Assembly (NCBI GenBank): GCA_034509735.1
Contig: JACGWO010000006.1
Coordinates: forward strand, 15,564,645-15,628,644
Direction of reading: 5' to 3'
Origin: Sesamum alatum
Taxonomy: Eukaryota; Streptophyta; Magnoliopsida; Lamiales; Pedaliaceae
Length of the DNA stretch: 64,000 bases
In this document: piece after piece, positions 1 to 8,895 of the stretch
How positions within the stretch are numbered: position 1 is the first letter of the stretch
Layout: each line of letters starts with the position of its first letter
Notes under the pieces: generated by a model
The model's database searches: none
Told to the model about the DNA's origin: nothing
Seen by the model: only the letters and a program-made list of their open reading frames with translations
Program-made: the position numbers and the translations under genes

Positions 1-686
1 GGCTTGATTGAAGAATTGATGGAGATTGATTGGAATGAATCTAGGCATCCTTGGATGAACCTAGACACATTCCAATAGTCACATTAATTATGTATATATA
101 TTAGAATATACAACACCAAGCATAAATGATTCATTATTCATCTTTTTCTAGGAAAAAGAGAAGACAAAAAATCCTCTCTCCTCTCTCTCAACTCTCGGCC
201 TCTCTCCCTCTCTCACACTTGTGTTCTTCACTTGATTTTGAATCAAGAAGAAGAACAAAGTAAGTTTAAGAGAGCACTAATTCATAGTGTTCTTCTTTTA
301 AACCGATTCCTTTTTAAACCCGTTCTTTTCTAGCAAGAAGAACGTGTGTTTCTTCCGGTGTGGTGTGGATCACCTTTGGAGAATCCATGCGTTTGGATTT
401 CATGAGCATTCCGGAGAAGGAACAACGCAAATAGCCGGGAGCATACGCTAAACAATCAAAGGTAAAAGTCTCCTTACGTTTGGATTGATTTATTGCATAT
501 ATATCTATGCCCTATGTGTTTAAATATATGTTTCCAATATTTACACATTCTACATCGAACACCCGGTTGAGCACCCAAGGGTACACTCCCTTGGGATTCA
601 TTTATTTAAATTAGATTTAAATTTACGCATCATTTCTCTTTTTCTCGCTTCCGCTCGCGCTCCCGGGCGGATCCGCTTGTCCTTCA
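1..686 (+). mobile_element. 3' part of an A-family LTR (probable solo LTR)
   Basis: The sequence matches the last ~680 bp of the A1 5' LTR (4171-4849) and ends with the same GCGGATCCGC palindrome and terminal CCTTCA at 686. No primer-binding site follows. The next bases are reverse-strand A-family gag, so this is most simply the right half of a solo LTR inserted in A0 gag, with its left half outside the window. The expected 5-bp TSD would be AAGAC (687-691), which cannot be checked here. Confidence 0.8.
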
Positions 687-1099
687 AAGACTTCTCAAGT
701 CCATTCATGTTGTAGTTTACAACAAACAGGTCATAGGATGGAGGAAACGACTGAAGGATTACGTCAATGTATGTGTCATTGTTAAGTTCAGCTTTAAGGT
801 CCTCGAGCTTCTCCACTAGGGATAACATCTTGACCCCATGACTCTATACAGAATATCCTTCAGCTAGTTTGGTGCCAAATAATGCTTTTGTGGCGGCATA
901 TCTAATATGCCTGTTCGGAACCGCATAAACCTCGTTCATGCGGAGCATTATGGCGGAGACGTTGTCCAACCTCTCATATTGCTTCTGGATGTCATTAGAC
1001 ATCAAAGCCAATATAATACTGCATACTTTCCGATTGTCCTCATGCCATTTCTCGAACGTCAAACGTTCTTCTGGTGTGGACTCCTCTGGCAGGTCGCTC
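687..1099 (-). pseudogene. A0 gag, middle part (Copia, broken)
   Basis: Read on the minus strand, this matches A1 gag from about residue 46 to 183, including the segments KLEDLKA, YIDVILQS and NYNMNGLEKS. The N-terminal piece of the same gene is at 57593-57726. The two are separated by the C element, and the CGCTC duplication (1095-1099 and 57588-57592) joins them in register. A CAG-to-TAG change gives a stop before the segment SHGVKM. The right end of the LTR at 1-686 abuts its 3' side. This belongs to the oldest element in the window and is not functional. Confidence 0.85.
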
Positions 1100-2619
1100 T
1101 AAAAGAATCGGTACGGCCCGGGAACGCGGCGGAAGCGTAAAATAAACGAAAATATAAACAATTTCAAAGGGGGTGTTCCCTTTGAATTCCCGGGCATTCG
1201 GTGTATACAAAAGCATCATAACATACTAAAAAAAATGCTTGAACATGTGGCTAGAGGAGGAAACAAAAATGTACAATATTTTAAATAGAAACATACCTTT
1301 TTCGTTTCACATGTACAACGACAACAAGCTTTTGATTCTCTTTTCGTTCCTTTTCCGTTCACCTTTGGATTCAAATTAGAACCCCTCTAATTTGTCCACA
1401 CCACATCAATGGAAGCAAATCTACATCTACTGCTAGGTAGAAGCTAGATCAAGGAAGATACAAAAAACGTATTACACTATTGATTAGTGTATACGTATTT
1501 CTCATGTTCTCATCTTGAATCCAATTCAAAGAGAACGCAAAAGAAAGAGAAAAATGCAGGAAATTTCGTGGCTTGTGTGCTAGAGAGTGCAAGTTAGGGA
1601 GTTTAAAAGTGTATACATGTGTTGTGCAGTTGTAGGTAGTTTCCAAAATCACCTACACACTAATGCACAACTTGTGCTCAACCTCCAACCATGTTAGCAC
1701 AATATGTGGACCACCTAGTCATCATGGCAAGCCACATCATTGCTTACATGGAGCCACATCATTTCTTACATGGAGGACTTTCAACTCCTCTTAAACTTGC
1801 ATCAAACCTTTGAGCTTTGATTTCAAGTCATGGACCGGTTTTGACCGGTCTTGATTTAATCAAATTAAATCAAGTGATCCATGAATTTCAAATTAATCCA
1901 AAAATTTTAAACCTTATTGAAATACAAAAGTTTATTTAATCCAATTAAATAAACATAAGCTCAAAACTAATTAATTGATCCAATCAATTAATTAAACGAA
2001 ACCCAATAAATTAATCCAATTAATTTAAAGGTATTAAGCCCAAAATTAATTAATCCAATTAATTAATTCTTGGGCCATCCACCCAATAATTAATTCTCCT
2101 TGAATTAATTTAATCCAATTAAATTAATTCACTTCTTCTAGAATTAATTTCAAATTAATTCCAGTACTTCCATAGTGATTTGTGTGTGACTCTTTAGGTT
2201 CACCCTCACCTAGACTTGGGCTTGTGACCAACACAATTGATTAATTAAATCTAATTTAATTAATTATTTCTGATTAACCATTAATTAGAAATGCCCGTTA
2301 TCATGGGTGGCTGTCTAGCAACGGTCCATGGCATTAGAGACTAGGTGAATGTTGGCGTGAACATTTAGGCTTTGAATTCCATACAAGTACAGTCATTCTG
2401 TCGACCATCTCCCGGCCTTAGTCTAGGGCATGGAATTGGGTGTCGGTTCTCATTCTAGACTAGACAACTGTGCTACAAACTCAAGACGCGTTTACTCTAT
2501 TGATCGACCTAGGGAACCATTCTCTACTCGACCAATCGCTACGGCCGTAGACTTATTGAGTCGAAACCATCTCAGAGCGCATAGGAGACATAGCTGCCAA
2601 ATACTGACAGGGGACAAAT
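1100..2619 (-). repeat. C 3' LTR, part 1 (U5 side)
   Basis: This is homologous to 52411-53935 (the other LTR of this element) and to 23119-24341 (C2). It starts TAAAAGAATCGG where the other copies have TGAAAGAAT, so the terminal dinucleotide has mutated. It is cut at 2619 by A1 and resumes at 12492. The 1900-2300 part is made of AT-rich inverted repeats, for example a 10-bp arm AATTAATTGA with spacer TCCAA (1969-1993). Confidence 0.85.
2615..2619. other. A1 target-site duplication, left (CAAAT)
   Basis: CAAAT sits directly before the first LTR base at 2620 and again directly after the last LTR base (12487-12491). The uninterrupted site can be seen in the sister C LTR near 53930-53950, which reads GGGACAAATT followed by GGAATCCACC. 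This confirms a clean insertion. Confidence 0.9.
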
Positions 2620-3669
2620 TGTTGGAATAGATGACTAAAAAGCCAATAGGTTTGGCAATTTGTAACCTATCCGACAACTTGATGTGAATGTAATATTATT
2701 ATGTGATGAATAAGATGAGTATTCATCACCAATGGTACCTTCTTTGTTGCGCTCATCTTACATTTGTTAAACCGGTGTTTAACTTATATCGCAACAAAGC
2801 CCACAGACCATGGATAACAACTCGTGCAGTTGAGCTACGCATTGGATGGTCGTCATGAAACCAACTGATTAAGAGTTGGGTCTGAAACGTTCCAAGTCGA
2901 GGACCTCGAGACAGGGCATCGAGAGTCCTATTGAGACTTGCGTCAAGAGTCGTGTTCATTGGATGAGTGCCGTGTTTCATCGGCGACAGGCGTGGGACGC
3001 CTACACGATCTTGATGGGTTGGTCGACTGGGGTCGAGCCGACTGGACTGACTCGCGGGGATCATCATATGGAAGCCTTGGAGGCTTGGTCGGTATGATTG
3101 GTTTCCCCGGTTCCGATAGTACGGGAGTAATCCTCAGACTTGAGGAAGCATGGCAGTTACGTGCACAGGACGGCTGTATCTTGGATCTGGCGAGAGGTGA
3201 TCATTCTGTAAGATGATCATTATAAGCCTTGTCCAGTGCAGTCAGAATGTGTAGCGAGGACGGTGGATTCCAAGAAGAGGATCCGTCCCCTGTCAGTATA
3301 TGACAGAGGTATCTCCTATGCACTCGAAGACACGTACATGCTGTTTGAAGCTGTGGCCACAGTGGTTGGTCGAACAGGGAATGGTTTCCTGTGTCTATGC
3401 AATGAAGCATACGTAGTCTCGAGTATTAAGCATAGATGCCTAGTCAAGGATGGGAACCGACGCCCAATTCCATACCCTAGACTAAGGCCGGGAGACGGTA
3501 GACGGAAGGATCGTACCCGTACGGAATCGGCGCCTAAATGTTCACGCCAATTCACCTAGTCTCTAGTGCCATGGACCGTTGCTAGACGGCCACCCATGGT
3601 AACGGGCCCTTGTGGGACACGAGCCCAAGTCTAGCTGAGGGTGAACCTAAAGGGTCACACACAAATCAC

Positions 3670-4160
3670 CGAGGAGGTTGAGAGATCGACTTGGAGTCAA
3701 TCTCGAAGGATAAAATAAGTAATTGGATTACTTAAGGGAAAGTCCATTGGATGGACGGGCCGATATTGTATCGGGCTTTCATTTTAATCGGTAAATTGGA
3801 TTTTCGATTAAATATGAAAAGTTGAGATGTTGAGACGTTGGATCTTTTAATTGGATTAAAAGATCAACGGAAATAATTTAAGTGGACATTAAATTGGATT
3901 TAATATTGGGTTCGTCGTAATTGGATTACGATAAAACCCGGTCCGTTAAATTATACCCGAGAGGAGAAATAATTCCTAATTTGGAATAGGAAGAAGTTGG
4001 ACTTCTTCCCTTAATTAAACATAGCCGACATGCTCCCTTGGAGGAAGCAAAAATCAGCAATGTTGCATGCTAGGTGGTATGTTGACTTGTCTCTTTTGGA
4101 AAGAGACAAATCAACTCCAATCAAGCTCTTCCCTTTTGGTATGATTTGATCATACCATAA
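3670..4160 (+). repeat. Array of short hairpins with spacer TTGGA in the A1 5' LTR
   Basis: Consecutive perfect inverted repeats share the spacer TTGGA but have different arms: AAGTAA (3717-3733), GTCCA (3742-3756), GATCTTTTAA (3841-3865), ATTAAA (3888-3904), TCGTAA (3915-3931), GAAGAAG (3990-4008) and GTCTCTT (4089-4107). GGTATGAT with spacer TTG follows at 4138-4156. The same positions are hairpins in all A copies. Confidence 0.85.
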
Positions 4161-4737
4161 ATTTTGGTATGCTTGATTGAAGAATTGATGGTGATTGATT
4201 GGAATGAATCTAGACATCCTTGGATGAACCTAGACACATTCCAATAATCACATTAATTATGTGTATATATTAGAATATACAACACCTAGCATAAGTGATT
4301 CATTATTCATCTTTTTCTAGGAAAAAGAGAAGACAAAAATCCTCTCCTCTCTCTCAAAATTTCGTGCTCCCTCCCTCTCTTACACTTGTATTCTTCACTT
4401 GATTTTGAATCAAGAAGAAGAACAAAGTAAGTTTAAGAGAACACTAATTCATAGTGTTCTTCTCTTAAACTGATTCCTTCCTAAACCCGTTCTTTTCTAG
4501 CAAGAAGAACGTGTGTTTCTTCCGGTGTGGTGTGGATCACCTTTGGAGAATCCATACGTTTGGATTTCGTGAGCATTCCGGAGAAGGAACAACGCTAGTA
4601 GCCGGGAGCATACGCTAAACAATCAAAGGTAACGGTTTATTACGCTTTGATTGATTTCAATTGTATATCTATGCCCTATGTGTTTAAATATATGTTTTAA
4701 TATTTACACATCCTACATCGAACGCCCGGTTGAGCAC

Positions 4738-4756
4738 CCAAGGGTACACCCCTTGG
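4738..4756 (+). other. Hairpin near the LTR 3' end (5-nt loop TACAC)
   Basis: The 7-bp arm CCAAGGG and its complement enclose the loop TACAC, just after the motif GAACGCCCGG. The B LTR has TCAAGGG at the same place (47313-47331), so the outer pair changes from C-G to T-A. The C LTR has a related hairpin at 52474-52496. This is probably an RNA structure in R/U5. Confidence 0.65.
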
Positions 4757-4851
4757 GATTCGCGTATTTTATATTGGATTTAAATTTACGCACTTATCTC
4801 GCATTTCTCGCATCCGCTCGCGCTCCCGGGTGGATCCGCTTGTCCTTCAAG

Positions 4852-4863
4852 TGGTATCAGAGC
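4852..4863 (+). other. A1 primer-binding site (initiator tRNA-Met)
   Basis: TGGTATCAGAGC is complementary to the 3' end of plant initiator tRNA-Met, the usual primer of Copia elements. It lies 2 nt after the LTR end and sets the start of the internal region. Confidence 0.95.
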
Positions 4864-5097
4864 CCGGTTCGATGTAAGGGGCATAGATCTATGTGTTTGG
4901 TATGATCTACTTGCTTTTAAATGGCTTTATTGGCATGTTAGATTACATAAATATATGAATAATATGATGATTCAATTGTTTGGATTTAATGGACTTTTGG
5001 CATGCTTAATTTTGTTAGATTGGATCTAAAATTGCATGCTTATTTTCAGAATAATATTAATTTTATTGTGCTGAAACAGTTTAAAAAAAAAAAAATT

Positions 5098-5245
5098 GGT
5101 CGGGCCGGCAGTGGCCGCGCGCCATGGGCGCGGACGCTGGGCACAGGCGCGCGCGCGCGCTGTGCGCAGCCGGCCGCTGCTGGCCGAGGGCCAGCGCGCG
5201 GCACAGCGCGCGCGCGCGGCCGGCCAGCACAACGGCTGGGCCGTT
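5098..5245 (+). other. GC-rich island in the A1 leader
   Basis: A ~150-bp GC-rich block with alternating GCGCGC stretches and hairpins such as arm GCTGGCC with loop GAG sits in AT-rich surroundings, directly after an A-rich run. Equivalent islands lie at the same place in A2, A0, B2, B4 and C, with little sequence similarity in detail. Confidence 0.75.
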
Positions 5246-5910
5246 TTGTGCCGTTTTTCGACTTTTTCCGGAAAATTTGATTTTCTGTATTTTCTGCACA
5301 ATATGCTGAAAATATGTTAATTTTGCATTTTTGATTTTGGGATAATTGGATTATTCCTTGAATTAAATTTACTTAATTAATTTGGGATTAGTACATGCAT
5401 TGGATGCATTGTTTAAAATGTCCATTAAATTTCAAATTTGAATTTTGCATATTATTTGTATATTTATGCTTTTGTGATGTTGGACATCACTTGGGTATTT
5501 GGAATATCCTTTGGTTATTTATGCATGATTATTTGGAATAATTATGTTATGTGAGTTGATGGAATCAACATGGGATGATCACAAAGCCCTAGACCTTGTG
5601 TATGGATGAATGAATGTTTATTTATTTTCTGTTGGGTGGGGCCTGCGTGCCTCTTGTTTTTGGGACTATCATCTCCCGTATTTTTTAGCCTCATGATGTT
5701 AAGGCTTGTTTTCCTTATTACCAATGTATTACTTTCAGTTGTAATGAGAGTAGATAGGATTGGTGAGGTTTCAATTTTAACAAGCAATTGGAGTCGGAGA
5801 CCCCAAGGAAGAGCATCAAGGCATGAAACAAGAGCACTACAAGGCCCATTGGAATGACAATGGGTATATTACTATTGTAATAATTTAGGACCACCCTAGA
5901 CAGACCATAG

Positions 5911-5932
5911 ACTCACTGCGGGCTCAGTGGGT
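5911..5932 (+). ncRNA. Conserved leader hairpin (A1)
   Basis: The arm ACTCACTG, loop CGGGCT and arm CAGTGGGT form 8 pairs, one of them T-G. The hairpin is followed by CGCATAGG and GTGATCATCC, also kept in B and C. The B version (40585-40606) and C version (51194-51215) change arm bases while keeping the pairing. It may act in packaging, dimerisation or translation, which is inference. Confidence 0.6.
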
Positions 5933-6558
5933 CGCATAGGTTGGGCTTGTGATCATCCTAACAGGGGTATGCTATGTTTTCTGCATGCGGCGTATTTATT
6001 TATCGCTTTAAATATTGGATATTTATGCATACTAAAACACAATAATGTGATGAGGTCTCGATCATACACAAACTCTCATTTGGTTGGACCAAATTAAATA
6101 TTAGGCCCAGAACGGACTTGGATCAAAATGGTACTTTGGTCTGTCCGAGCCTTCCATCCACAGCAATGTGGTGAGGAAGCTACCACTACCCAAGTGTGGT
6201 CTCAGGAGTCGTGGCACACTTGGACTAGGGGAAAGCTGCACTATTGTTGTGAACAAAAAGACTGCGCTCGCTGTTTCCCTGTCTCACGAGTCGTGGGGGG
6301 CGACAGTTTGAGGCATGATTTGGTTGATGGGTCGGGCCCAACACTGAGTAACATGGTTCGCTTGGAGTCCTCGGGACCATGTGAATAGGTGAGGCAAAAT
6401 ATCTTGGGAATCTCATTGGATGAGAATGATATTGGATATCTCCCACGAGGTCTTCTTCATGTGAATCGTAAAATCGGGGCATGGAGATTACGCTTGTGGA
6501 TCCCAAGCCCACTAGGAAATGGTTTCCCGAAACGCCGCTTGAGAGTGGCGGACTTTCG

Positions 6559-6566
6559 TATAAATA
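6559..6566 (+). promoter_or_regulatory. Internal TATA box before gag (A1)
   Basis: TATAAATA lies 98 bp before the gag ATG and is followed by GTGGGAGGGTTAAAGAC. The same box and downstream sequence are at 28209-28216 (A2), 41276-41283 (B2) and about 57819-57833 (A0, reverse). It is a candidate promoter for a short gag-pol mRNA lacking the leader. Confidence 0.5.
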
Positions 6567-6663
6567 GTGGGAGGGTTAAAGACTAAAAGACCAAGTCTTC
6601 AACTTGAACAATAATATTACCATCATCTGCTAATTTCTGCTTTACATTTTCATTAATGTAGAT

Positions 6664-7850
6664 ATGTCTAAGAACCCGTTAACCATGATTCTTGAGACTA
6701 ACAAATTCAACGGAACGAACCACTCGGACTGGCTGAGAAACCTGAGGATTGTCCTCGGTTTCGAGAACCAAGGCTACGTCTTGGACGAGCCGCCACCGAG
6801 CGACTTACCGGAGGGGTCCATGCCTGAAGAACGTTTGACGTTCGAGAAATGGCATGAGGACAACCGGAAAGTACGCAGTATCATACTGGCTTCGATGTCT
6901 AACGACATCCAGAAGCAGTATGAGAGGCTGGACAACGTCTCCGCCATAATGCTCCGCATGAACGAGGTTTATGCGGTTCCGGATAGGCATATTAGATATG
7001 CCGCCATAAAAGCATTCTTTGGCACCAAGCTCGCTGAAGGAGCGTCTGTACAGAGTCATGGGGTCAAGATGCTCTCCCTAGTGGAGAAACTCGAGGACCT
7101 TAAAGCTGGGCTTAACAATGACACGTACATTGACGTAATCCTCCAGTCGCTTCCTCCATCCTATGACCCGTTTGTTGTAAACTACAACATGAATGGACTT
7201 GAGAAGTCTATTCATGAGTTAATCAACATGCTGGTCCAATACGAGGCAACGACCCACAAGTCGGCGCCGGCGGTATTGATAGGAGAGGCTTCGACCTCCA
7301 AGGTGAATGGCAAGAGGGCCGGACGCTGGAAGAGGAAGAAGGGCAAAGGGAAGACGGTTGTGGCCCCTGCTCACGCTCCGGGCGTCCCTGTTGCTCCGGT
7401 TGGACCGAGCAAAGGGAAAGGAAAGGCCCGTGGTTCTCAGCGGTCCAAGGCAAATGATGTCTGCATGCATTGCCAAGGGAAAGGGCATTGGAAGAGGGAG
7501 TGCCCACAACTCCTCTCCAACCCAGGTGTGTTTGTGGTTGAAGTTAATATGATTACTAATTCTGCTTCATGGGTATTGGATACCGGGTGTGGTGCTCACA
7601 TCTTCAACGATTTGCAGGCACTGCAAAGAAGCAGAAGGCTAACCAAGGATGAGATGATCCTAAGGCTAGGCGATGGCAAGGCCATTGCTGCGGAGGCCGT
7701 AGGATCACTAGAGTTAGCCATTAGTAGTCATGTTAGGATTGTACTGAACGACTGTTTCTATGTACCTAGCATGATTAAAAACATTGTTTCCATCCCGGTC
7801 CTTGATAAGGAGGGATATGAATTTACCATCAATAAAAACGGTTTTTTTCA
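6664..7850 (+). pseudogene. A1 gag and protease region (frameshifted)
   Basis: The ATG at 6664 opens a Copia gag polyprotein. It has the UBN2-type gag core (residues ~1-200, with NKFNG and DWLRNLRIVL), a basic stretch (~220-265, GRWKRKKGKGK), and a CCHC zinc knuckle (CMHCQGKGHWKREC, around residues 270-283) that binds RNA in the particle. Next comes the protease motif VLDTGCGAH. The frame is intact until two extra bases in a T-rich run near 7850 compared with A2. A third extra base near 7955 restores frame. Gag itself could still be made. Confidence 0.88.
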
Positions 7851-8895
7851 ATTATCAAAGATGGTATTTCTCATTTGCTTGGTACATTGGTCAACGGTCT
7901 GTACATACTTCAACAGTCTAATTGGATTATGACTGCAGAACACAAACGAAAACGTGAATGATCATAATAATGCACAGATATGGCATGCAAGGTTAGGTCA
8001 TATCTCTAAAGATAGGATAAGAAGGTTGGTGGACTCAAAGAGTCTAGAAATAGACGATTTGGACAACCTACCGACCTGCGAATCCTGTCTAAAGGGAAAG
8101 ATGACCAAGAAACCCTTTGTTGGACAAAGTACGCTAGCCAGTGGTCTGTTGGATTTGATCCATACAGATGTCTGTGGTCCACTAAATACTCAGGCTAGAG
8201 GTGGGTACTCGTACTTCATAACCTTTACCGATGATCACTCACGGTATGGTTATGTTTACCTGATGAGGTACAAGTCTGAAGCCTTTGGAAGGTTTAAGGA
8301 ATACAGACTTGAAGTAGAGAACCAAACCGGTCGAAAGATCAAAGCCCTTCGGTCGGACCGAGGTGGAGAGTATTTGAGTGGTGAGTTTACTGATTATCTA
8401 AAAGAGAATGGGATTCTCTCTCAGTGGACCCCTCCTGGAACACCGCAGCTTAACGGTGTGTCTGAAAGGAGGAATCGGACCTTGTTGGACATGGTCCGAT
8501 CCATGATGAGTTTTACCGAACTCCCCCTTTCCTTCTGGGGATACGCTCTTGAGACGGCGGCCAAAGTTTTGAACTTGGCGCCATCTAAAAGGGTATCCCA
8601 GGCGCCATATGAGATATGGCATGGCAAGCCTGCCTCCTATAAATACTTGAATGTGTGGGGTTGCCCCGCATATGTCAAGAGATTAGTGGGAGATAAACTG
8701 GACTCGAGGTCTAGTTTATGCAGGTTCATCGGCTATCCGAAAGAAACTGCGAGGTATTATTTCTATGATCCCTCCGAGCAAAAGGTTTTTGTCTCGCGAA
8801 ACGCAGTGTTCTTGGAAAAAGGTTTTCCATCGGATAGTCGACGCGATGAGATAGTCCTTGAGGAATCAAGTGAGGTACCCATGAGGCGGCAGTGA
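7851..8895 (+). pseudogene. A1 integrase region
   Basis: From 7954 the frame encodes the GAG-pre-integrase HHCC zinc-binding segment (WHARLGH ... CESCLKGK). The integrase core follows with the catalytic acid positions visible as HTDVCGP, SDRGGEY and GVSERRNR. Integrase would insert the cDNA into the chromosome. The frame ends early at 8895 because one C is missing near 8878 compared with A2. The bases between 7851 and 7953 are out of frame. Confidence 0.85.

Larger units (their letters stand above)
2620..4849 (+). repeat. A1 5' LTR
   Basis: It starts TGTTGGAATAG and ends GTCCTTCA (TG...CA). At about 2.23 kb it is long for Copia. It holds a dense set of short perfect inverted repeats, described in the findings, and a block (3530-3667) that is also present in the B and C LTRs. 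An AT-rich TATA-like run lies near 4260-4275, and a CT-rich tract follows at 4340-4385, where a 5' transcript end would be plausible. The open reading frames inside it are not conserved as protein. Confidence 0.9.
4864..6663 (+). other. A1 long untranslated leader
   Basis: About 1.8 kb lies between the primer-binding site and the gag start, far longer than the few hundred bases usual in Copia. In order it holds an A-rich run (5081-5096), a GC-rich island (about 5098-5245) with GCGCGC runs, AT-rich sequence, a hairpin block (5886-5972), two copies of a GTCTCA...GTCGTGG motif (6199-6213 and 6281-6296), and a TATA box (6559-6566). No conserved protein is encoded. The order is the same in A2, B2, C and A0. 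Confidence 0.8.

Noticed and set aside
3717..4107. Hairpin array read as a CRISPR or tRNA-like cluster
   Set aside because: CRISPR repeats are identical with unique spacers; here the spacer is constant and the arms vary. No tRNA fold or anticodon arm is present, and the host is a plant.
2430..4217. Many open frames of 60-107 codons inside the LTRs (for example 3236-3559, 10875-11198, 34057-34380)
   Set aside because: They recur only because the LTRs recur. They occur in both strands and all frames, and no protein motif is seen.
5081..5097. A-run before the GC island as a poly(A) tail of a retrocopy
   Set aside because: It sits at the same place in several leaders and no target duplication or gene cDNA adjoins it.
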